Origin: Anthoceros angustus
Taxonomy: Eukaryota; Streptophyta; Anthocerotopsida; Anthocerotales; Anthocerotaceae
Direction of reading: 5' to 3'
DNA: 64,000 bases
Assembly: GCA_010909165.1 (NCBI GenBank)
Contig: MU008172.1
Location: forward strand, 496,001 to 560,000
Shown: one piece after another, positions 56,232-64,000 of the stretch
Position numbering within the stretch: position 1 is the first letter of the stretch
Layout of the letters: each line of letters begins with the position of its first letter
Made by a program: the position numbers and the translations under genes
Notes under the pieces: model-generated
Databases searched by the model: none
Told to the model about the DNA's origin: nothing
What the model saw: only the letters and a program-made list of their open reading frames with translations

Positions 56232-59100
56232 TTACAATACTTGTGAAGCCTTCCCGTAGTACCTGTTGATGAACGGAGACTGCAACCACCACGCAAAACC
56301 CAATCCAGGTGCCTCAGGCGTTAAGTCCAGTTCACCCAAACCTTTGCTCTAAAACCAAAACGACAGAGCAATGTGCGAACAGCTTATTCAGACCTTGACA
56401 GAAGAAATGTCAGGAGCGTTGGGATTAGCAACGGGATAAAACTTAAAGAACTGCATATTTTTTAAAGCATTCTTGGTCTCTTCACTCATTTCCTCTATGG
56501 CTTTTTTCCTTGCTTCTCTGGCCTGAGTTCCAGTAAAACCCACTTGTTATAAATCTGCCTGAAAAACTTCAATGCTCCAGAAAACAGCTGAATTTGAATG
56601 CACGTTACCTCGCGATTCTTCCTCTTTTCTTCCTTCACCCTGTCCTTTACAAAATTCTGAAAACGGTCCACCCCAAAACCAATATCAAGAAAACAAGCCA
56701 AAATTACTGGTAAAACTACAGGAACTACACTACCCGATTACCCCGTAACTGCCCTGAAATACCTGGAATTTAACTTTTTCTTCCTCAGGGAGAGCCTCGT
56801 CCTGTATTAAGTTCTGTGTAAACTCCTGCAAAACGAAATAAAACCTACTCAAGACCACCAGTCCGAACCTCACCCACACTCTCTAACTTAGCATAAAACT
56901 AGGACTATGCCAGAGCATGCTATGAAAGACGCCACTGAATATCCTACGATCTGGATACAAGGCCCATACCTCAACTTCGTCGAATTCCCAATCAAAATCT
57001 GTAACTATCTGGCATAATGGGAACCAATGCACACTGTCAGCAAGCAGCAACACTGATAGAATGCAAAACTTCCCAGATCTAGATAACTAAGACTCATGAC
57101 ATGCACCTGCCTAGAGACAGCATAAAATTGAAGGCAAATACATAGGGGGAAAATAGTCACCGGAGGTTTATCATCCTCAAATGGGTACATGATGGAAACT
57201 GAGGTCTCCTGTTGTAAATCTTCTTCCTTGAGAGGTTGATACAGATCTACAAAACAGCGGGGACAGAAAATAATAATAATAATAATAATAAGTGTAGCTC
57301 AGACTTAAATGGATTTAAGACTGAGCTACCTTACCAACTGATTCAAGAATACTATCTACCATGAAATCACACGAAGCTTTAGCTATCACTTACATCCATC
57401 CTACACCATAAAGATCGGACTTACAGGGTAGGCAGTACTCATACTTCTTGATCCGCTCCTGCTTCAACTGTTTCAAGGCTGCTCTGTTAGCAACAACCGA
57501 CATGACCTCAGTTTCAATCACCACCAAAGTCTGATATCACTAGAAAAAAATCCCTCAGCAAACCACAAGAATCAAGCACCGAGAAAGAAAAAGCAGAAAA
57601 ATACCTCCTCTGAGTGCACTTTAGAGTGTATATTTGACTTTGATAGCGTTCCAGAGAGGTATGACTGCAAGTATTATCCACATTGGAGCCAGCTGACTAC
57701 CATCAACATGCAGAAAGAAGAAAATAGATAAGAGCCATAGGTATGGACATACCTGTGGATTTCCTCAGGGACAAATGGTACCCAATCCATCTTCATCTCC
57801 CTCATTGGTACAATTGTCTCCCCCTCCATTTGGACAGACTTTATTCCAATTTTATCAGAGGGTGGGAAAGGTGAAGTAACCTACATCATATGCAAAACAG
57901 ATCAGCTGCCCGACAAGACTCCACACTATCAGTTACTGAAAGCCACCTTCAGCCAAAGCTGGTGAAAGTAAAGGCTGGTGCAGAAAGACCACAACGGCTT
58001 TGAAGTCATAACTAACTAAGTTTACTTGAGCACTGACAATTTGACAAGCAATGCACCAAGGTAGCTTGAAACGCATGAAACTTTCAACAAACAATCACAT
58101 GCCTGAATACAAAAGATGGTCAGTCCAGTAAAAGCATTTGATGCCATAGAATGTGTTCCTCACTTACTGCTACTACAGCAGGAATGTGGATGACCCTGGA
58201 CTTGTCCTTGAAAGGCACCAATTGTGCTGCACTCAAAACAGCTCACACAATGAGTACCAGCTGTTGCTTTGAGATACGCGACCAGAGGCACGCCAGGAAA
58301 TCACCAAAACATTGCCAGCAGCTTACGTTCTGTGCATCCAAAAAGATAAACCCTCTTGTCATACAATATCCCCCCCTCTTCAAAAGCTTCCTGTGCAGCA
58401 AAGAGGGTAACCCTTAGAGACACCTTCGGTGATACATCAACCGGCAGAAACCATAATGCAAAACGAACTTACTTCAAGGTTTGAGAAGTCCCAATCTATT
58501 TCGTAAACACGCTCATACTGATCCCACTGTAAACACCAGATACCAATGCTAACATGTCAGCCAAAGAACGGACTGAAGACTAAATTCGATTCAACAGCAG
58601 TTGCTACCGAAATATGTACAAACACACGGAGACGAGTACCTCGGTGCCGACGGGGAAAGCCTCTTTCCATAAATCCCCCTGAATGGAAAAAGAGTTAGAT
58701 TTTGCCGCATGCGACAGATTGGAACGGCGACAGAAACAGCCAACAATTCGATTCAGATGCAGAATCCGGTATGCAAGCATCGCAACAGCAAGGCAAACAC
58801 AATGTCCGCGTCACTGACAAGCGGAGAGAGCATGAATCAAGCCCTGCAGCAGCGCCAAAGCGGTTGCGCAACATGGAATTCATCCTCCTTCACCCGTGGC
58901 CTGAACGGAACGGGAATTCTAACATTGAATTGAGCAGGCAAGGCATTGAGAACGCGAGAATGAAGGTAGCTGACCATGGTGCCGTCGGAGGCCGAGCTGG
59001 GGCCGACAACCGGGCCGGGGCCGGGCTCCGGGCCTGCCCCGGACGACGAAGGCTCCGCAGCTTCGCGGGGCCGTTTCCTGCTACCCTTGGGTCTGGGCAT
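56232..59100 (-). CDS. HIT4-like: HEAT INTOLERANT 4-like protein (14 exons, 333 aa)
   Basis: Exons: 59100-58975, 58678-58640, 58526-58473, 58390-58327, 58226-58168, 57880-57753, 57664-57605, 57483-57425, 57246-57161, 57008-56970, 56825-56763, 56656-56609, 56522-56394, 56279-56232. All are in phase. The spliced protein follows Arabidopsis HIT4: KEAFPVGTEWDQYERVYEID, EGGILYDKRVYLFGCTEPQL, PFPPSDKIGIKSVQ, MKMDWVPFVPEEI, QIYTLKCTQRRAALKQLKQE, YEYCLPYLYQPLKEEDLQ, DFDWEFDEVEEF, ARKKAIEEMSE and the C-terminal SPFINRYYGKASQVL. HIT4 is a plant nuclear protein needed for heat-induced chromatin decondensation and release of silencing. The basic, Pro-rich N-terminus (MPRPKGSRKRPRE) is a likely nuclear signal and is shorter than in Arabidopsis (about 430 aa in all). 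An (AAT)n tract lies in the intron near 57275. Confidence 0.93.
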
Positions 59101-59636
59101 CGACAGGTGTGAGAGTCTACGCCAATCTCTGCAGAAGGCGGAGAAGGCTGCTGTATGCCAATCAGAGAGGAGCAGCAACAGCGGGCGGGCCGGGAAGGCA
59201 GGCCCTGGCGGCTTCTGAGCTCAAAGGGCTACTCGCGGACTTAGCTTCTGCCTCTTCACCCTGGCCAGGTGCTGCTCTCAGAGTTCAACTCAAATCCACC
59301 ACTTCTCACGGGCATCGAGTCAAAGGCAAACCCTACAACAAGGGCGCCCGAATTCGAAATTGTGGGCGGGTTCACTACCAACACGACGGTCAGTACCTAG
59401 ACTAAGGTAGCCTATACAAATGACTATGTAGTCCGCATCGTGCACACATAGTTATTTAAATGGTCTCAAAAAGTCGAAATAGATTCCCAAAAAATATACC
59501 ACCATATCGGGTAAAGTGTTATACGCTAGGTACAAAGATAGAAAGATATGATTAAAAACTTTTCATCTTCATTTTTTCTCTTCAATTCTTTTTATAATTT
59601 TGATAATTTTAATATTTTTATATCTGTTCAAGATCA
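59101..59636. other. HIT4-like promoter region and AT-rich DNA beside the gypsy LTR
   Basis: GC-rich up to about 59400, then AT-rich (59450-59636). No gene accepted; short plus-strand frames are antisense to the first HIT4-like exon or its leader. Confidence 0.45.
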
Positions 59637-60012
59637 TGTATTAAGGCTTATTTGCCACGGCCAGCTATCGCCGTGAGCCGGTAGTGAAGAAGCGACTCAG
59701 GGCTGGACACGATCGGGGCGTCCGGATGAGGTGCGGCATCGAGTAATGGCCGTGAGCGAACGCGTGGGCATGCCTAGGACATAGCCGCTAGAGCTAGACA
59801 AAACAAGGTTAGAACTAGAGGTTGGTGGCGGATTAAGCTAACTCAGCTTAGTCACTAACCCATCCGGTGAATTAGAGTTAGCTCGGGTAAAGCGGTGAAC
59901 CGGGGCAGAAGTACAAACCAGTGCTCCGAGCTCTTTCGATTCTGCGAGCTTCTTCACTTCTGGTGGTCGGACCCCCAAGCTCGTGAGATGTCTAGGCGCA
60001 TCTCTGCTTACA
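59637..60012 (+). repeat. Inferred 5' LTR of the gypsy element
   Basis: The right end (GCTTACA at 60006-60012) is set by the primer site two bases on. The left end is placed at TGTATTAAGGC because it gives a TG...CA structure and follows a switch from AT-rich DNA. Without the 3' LTR the left boundary is unproven. Confidence 0.5.
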
Positions 60013-60014
60013 TC

Positions 60015-60027
60015 TGGTATCAGAGCC
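60015..60027 (+). promoter_or_regulatory. Primer binding site of the gypsy element
   Basis: TGGTATCAGAGCC lies two bases after the inferred LTR end, complementary to the 3' end of plant initiator tRNA-Met. Confidence 0.9.
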
Positions 60028-60540
60028 GATCGATCAGGCAGGAGACATGACTCCAAGAGATCGCCAGATCTTTGATTGGATTTGTGCCTACAGGTACGGA
60101 AGCTCACGACGGACGATGCAGGAGTGGGGAGTGATCACCGGAGCAGGAGCGTGGTCATTCTGGGCAAGCCTCTGGACAGAAAGTGTCTTGATTCTCCGTT
60201 GGCTCGGGATCTGGTGGGAATCCCACGGTAATTTCGAGGGGGCAGAGGCCTTCGTCAGAGAGCGGATGTCAAGGCGGGATCCTTACCCCTAGGAGAAAGG
60301 AAGATGGGGAGTGCACTGGGGAAGTGCCAGAAAAAAGAAGGCAAGAAGCAGAGCCACTTGGGCAGGGCAAGAAAGATCGCAGTGGGCGGCCGGTGGGCGG
60401 GAAGGATCAAACGGAAAGGCGAGCGAGCCATGCCGTTCGGGTGGGCGAGCGCTCCCACCATGGTGCAAAAATGTGTGATAACTGCGATGGTAGAGAAAGA
60501 GGAGAAACCGCACCAAGGCCAGAGGATTTGAGCTTAAGGA

Positions 60541-60800
60541 GACTTGTCACCTTGCGATCGTGGTCTTGGACCCAAGACGATGCAAGAGGCGTTCGGCCTT
60601 CAAGTTCTTGTCACCTTGCGATCGTGAGGTCTTGGACCCAAGAGCGATGCAAGAGGCGTTCGGCCTTCAAGTTCTTGTCACCTTAGTCGTGAGGTCTTGG
60701 ACCCAAGACGATGCAAGAGGCGTTCTGACGCTTCAAGTTCTTGTCACCTTGTAGTCGTGAGGTCTTGGACCCAGGACGATGCAAGAGGCGTTTTGTGTCA
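60541..60800 (+). repeat. Tandem repeat of about 65 bp in the gypsy leader
   Basis: Four copies start near 60545, 60609, 60676 and 60743. Each has CTTGTCACCTTG, GTGGTCTTGGACCCA(A/G)GA and GATGCAAGAGGCGTT. Copies differ by small indels. Confidence 0.9.
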
Positions 60801-62287
60801 CAAGTCGAGATCACGGGACACACTAAACGTAATTGGCGTGTGGTTGAGGGCGTGGGATGTCACTTGTCGTGCTTAAGTGAGTGTTGAAGTTCTGAACACC
60901 GGCGAATGCGTGGTTAAGCAAGCGATCGAAACTTGCAATCTCGGGTGCACGGCACAACGAGTCAAGTTGGCGTCGTGTGATGATCATCTTTGTAGTTTCA
61001 AAGACCGAGAGGATTTCCAACTAGTCGCAAATACGAGCGTGAGCGATGAGCAGATACATCTTGAGATCGGTGAACTTGACGTATCGGTACTCACATGGGC
61101 TCGCACCCTTCTAGTCCAAAGGAAGGTCTACAAGGCAGCAATCAGCAGCACCCCGTTGGAAGCACTTGCGGCGATTGATAGCGATGCCAGGACTGAAGCG
61201 AATCCGCGATCGCACGATGCCGATGGAATTCAATTTCGATTCAATTTGCCTTGTTGCAGGCCATCAGTCCATCATCGCGTGAAGAAGGGTGCAAGGAGAG
61301 CTTAAGTGCACCAAATCGGAATTAAGTGTCGATCGCCATGCTCTAACATTTCAATTCTATTTTATGCAATGGAAGCCGGTGGGATCTCGTCACGGCGAGA
61401 AGCGGGCGGGGCTGCGGCCGATGTGGGCGTCGAGCCAAGCCACGGCCAGTATAGGAGTTAGAGCGAGAGGGGCGTAGCGACCAGGCGGTGTAAGAAAGAA
61501 GCCGGGGCTGACGCGAAAAATCGGCATGCGGGCGCGAACAACACGCTAAGGCGTCGAGAGCAAGAGGAAGGGTGTGAGCGAAGGGAGGAATGAGCACGAA
61601 ACTTGGCGACATGTGATGGAGGAGAATCGTCTGGGCTGGTCTTGAATCGCGGCTTCCGAGTGAGATCCGATTGGGAGAGCAGGCAGCGCAGTGCAGGCGC
61701 TCATAGAGGTAGAGGCTCAACATGACGCACCTGCTGCGAGGAGCAAAAAGCAGCATGAGGCGGTTGCGGTGGCGGCACAAATGCGGCGAGCGGACGTTGA
61801 GAGATATGCTCACCCAGGTGCTTCAAAGACCAACCTCAGGACAAGAGAGCCATCGACTAGAAACGGCCTTGCCACAGGTCAACCATGATCATGGAGGAAG
61901 TGATGATCCTGTCCCCAGCAACTTGCAGCCCGCTACTGCAACGACCCCCAGCAGATCTGCTCACCCTACCCAGCCCACGACTGTGTCAACGACAGCTCTT
62001 AAGCATTTCAGAGTTCAAGGTCTGGCACAAGAAGAGCAAGAGGACCCCAAAATAGCGGAAATTGCAAGGAGATTGCAAGTAGCTAGGCATGCAGGCTCGG
62101 ACTCAAGCGGTGGCCGAGCTAGTCGGAAAGCTTGCTTTTGATGAGGGACTGAGCCATCCAGAGCCACGACTTGAGGAAGCGTGCCAAGTTCAAGTTTTGA
62201 GTCGGCATGAGTGCAGCCCGAGCAAGTCATGAGGAGGCATGCATTCTCGACCTACTTGAGCGATGAGTATGACGAGAAAGGAGAAGG
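60800..62287 (+). other. Gypsy leader and degraded 5' part of gag
   Basis: Mostly no long believable frame. A Gln/Thr/Pro-rich plus-strand stretch (61722-62141, with PATATTPSRSAHPTQP and QGLAQEEQEDPKIAEIARRL) may be the disordered N-terminal region of Gag. Confidence 0.4.
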
Positions 62288-62716
62288 TTGATTGCATTAT
62301 ACACTTCCACTTGGCGGGCGTGGTGGGACAACGAAAGGAAGCGACAAAAGAGGAGAGAGCCTACCATCCAATCTTGGGATGTCATGAAGTCCGAGCTGCT
62401 GCAGACCTTTTTGCCCAAGGATCACAAAGAAAGGTGTTGGTCAGCATGGTACGCGTTGAAGCACACGGGAGCACTGGAAGAGTTTCACCTTGCATTCATG
62501 AAGGCAATGTTAAAACTGCCGGATCTCGAGCAAGAAGCAAAATTAGCAAGGTACTGCGATGCGATCAAACCTGAATACAAGCTCGGGATTAAGCAGCAGC
62601 ATTGTAAGACAGTGGAGGAAGCTATGCAAGCAGCCATGGACATCGAGCACTACGGTGTGAAGGCCCACGTACCAGCTGTTTCAGTCTCATTAGCGCCACA
62701 GTGCAATTACTACTGA
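62288..62716 (+). pseudogene. Gypsy gag core
   Basis: The frame reads YTSTWRAWWDNERKRQKRRE, SWDVMKSELLQTFLPKDHKE, LKHTGALEEFHLAFMKAML, LARYCDAIKPEYKLGIKQQH and EEAMQAAMDIEHYG. It has the A.WW, W..(F/L)...L...F.P, Y..F and A...E pattern of the plant gypsy Gag (retrotrans_gag) core. It ends at a stop shortly before where a zinc knuckle would be expected, and the upstream portion is in another frame, so it is probably defective. Confidence 0.8.
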
Positions 62717-62947
62717 CGGCCAGTCCTACCACACCGGGGTGAAATACCACGCTCCCACATGGAAGCCAAGAGTCAACTGCAAGGCCACTACAAATGAGCG
62801 GCAAGGAGAATTAAAGCCCATCGAATTCAGCAAAGTGATGGAGAGAAAAAGAATTCATGGCCAAAGGGCTTTGCTTCATAGAAATGAATCATGTGGCTAG
62901 AGGTCGCCTTACAACAAGATATGGTAAGTGAGAGCCGCCAGAAATAA

Positions 62948-64000
62948 TGGAGCAACACCTGGGCATGCGTTGCCAAAGTTAATGCTTGCACAAGAGTGCA
63001 GCCCGAATCAAGTGATGAGCTGCACAGCCTGCACATCGAGAGCAACCCAAGTCAGATGGTTGTAAAGAATGGCGCTGCCAGAGTAGAGGGCTGGAAAAAA
63101 CCAAGACCTGCAGAAGGTGAGACTTACGAACATCTTAAGCACCAGTCCATGACTGTTGATGGCATGTTGGGTGGCAGACCAGTGTCCTTTCTCATTGATG
63201 GAGGCTCAACACACAGTTATGTGCGGGCAGCAGTAGCCAGAGATGCACCAGGTGTCAAGTGGTTTTGCAAGGAAATGGAACAATACATGAAGTTAGCCAA
63301 TGGAGCCATCGAAAGAGTAAACATGCACGAAATCCAAGCTGACATCTCCTTTCAAGGGTATGAAGACAGTGTCAGGCTCGAAGTCCTAGATGCACTGTCA
63401 CATGGAGTCTTGTTAGGACAGGATTGGCTATGGCAGCTTGACCCCGAAATATCATTCAGGAGGCATGAAATGACGTTGAGCTGGAAAGGAGAGAGGGTGG
63501 CGGTCAAGGGCTCTCACCAACGTCCAGGCGTCAAGCTCTTTTCAGCCAGATCTGCAAGGAAGGCCATCAAAGCTAGAACGTTGGAGTATACTGCCTTCTT
63601 GTTCAGCTGCAAGAACGTAGAGCAAGAGCCTACAAGCCTGCACAAGCAGCGGATGTACGAACCACCCAGTCAGATCAAAGGAGAGAACGAGGAACCCCAA
63701 GAGCTGAAGGAAATCTTGGAGCAGTTCAAAGACGTTTTTGAGGAGACACAAGGATTGCCACCAAGACGTGATGTGGATCATGCAATAGATCTCATCCCTG
63801 TAGCCAAACCTGTGGCCCGTCCGCCCTATAGACTAGCACCACCAGAGAACTTACTGGTGCAAGCTGCAGTGGACGACCTTTTGAAGAAAGGCCTCATAGA
63901 GGAGTCTGTGTCCCCATACGCAGCTCCAGTGCTGATTGTCAAGCACAGGAATGGCAAAGTGCGCATGTGCATAGACTACCGAGGGTTGAACGCTTCCACA
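62948..64000 (+). CDS. Gypsy polyprotein, protease and start of reverse transcriptase (partial)
   Basis: The frame is open from after a stop at 62945-62947 to the last base, at least 351 codons. The retroviral-type protease is seen as VSFLIDGGSTHSYV (active-site Asp-Gly-Gly variant of D-S/T-G), with hydrophobic strands and VLLGQDWLWQLDP behind it. A linker leads to LPPRRDVDHAIDLIPVAKPV, RPPYRLAPPE and the first RT motifs LIEESVSPYAAPVLIVKHRN and MCIDYRGLN, typical of Ty3/gypsy. The true start is unclear, since in these elements protease and RT are often read through from gag. Confidence 0.9.

Larger units (their letters stand above)
59637..64000 (+). mobile_element. Ty3/gypsy LTR retrotransposon, cut by the window end
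   Basis: From the left: an inferred LTR, a tRNA-Met primer site, a long degraded leader with a 65-bp tandem repeat, a gag relic, then an open protease/reverse-transcriptase frame reaching the last base. The domain order protease then RT with YRLAPPE and MCIDYRGLN is gypsy-type. The right LTR is outside the window. Confidence 0.9.

Noticed and set aside
60541-60800. Direct repeats resembling a CRISPR array
   Set aside because: The units are contiguous with no unique spacers, in a plant retrotransposon leader.

Overview
This is a window of nuclear DNA from a land plant. The evidence is GT-AG spliced genes for plant-specific families: a HIT4-like protein, a RETICULATA-RELATED 5-like chloroplast protein, a plant tetraspanin and a plant-type GON-4-like protein. 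Two LTR retrotransposons also carry a primer site of the TGGTATCAGAGCC type. The mix of DUF7869 elements, a possible KDZ-type element and a copia element suggests a large, repeat-rich genome, possibly a fern, lycophyte or bryophyte. I cannot name the species.

The left half (1-36,896) is mobile DNA. A giant TIR DNA transposon fills 74-11,827, with 32-bp perfect terminal inverted repeats and GTAG on both sides. It carries two degraded divergent modules: on the minus strand a relic resembling an N4/N6-type DNA methyltransferase, and on the plus strand a DUF7869-like protein. A 1.8-kb tandem duplication lies between them. Next is a composite Ty1/copia unit (11,981-36,891) with 105-bp LTRs differing at only two positions and an ATCAT duplication at each side. 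Inside it are a gag/integrase relic, a second partial copy of the same 5' end, several satellites, a Cys-rich possible KDZ relic, a second DUF7869 element and an RNase H relic next to the 3' LTR.

The right half (37-59 kb) is a gene island. It holds a GON-4-like nuclear protein (minus, 8 exons), an unrecognised 175-aa ORF (minus), a RER5-like gene (minus, 8 exons) facing an unrecognised 230-aa ORF (plus), a tetraspanin (plus, 2 exons), a membrane-anchored alpha/beta-hydrolase lacking the usual Ser nucleophile (minus, 6 exons) and a HIT4-like gene (minus, 14 exons). I assembled the exons by hand; every junction has GT/AG and keeps phase.

The window ends in a Ty3/gypsy retrotransposon (59,637 to beyond 64,000) whose protease/RT frame is open to the edge.

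Across about 1-34 kb, CAG/CTG trinucleotides are scarce, CpG is not depleted, and repeat copies differ mostly by tiny indels. The gene island lacks this signature. It may record CHG methylation, either as biology or as a systematic sequencing error, and it bears on whether the transposon genes here are really broken.
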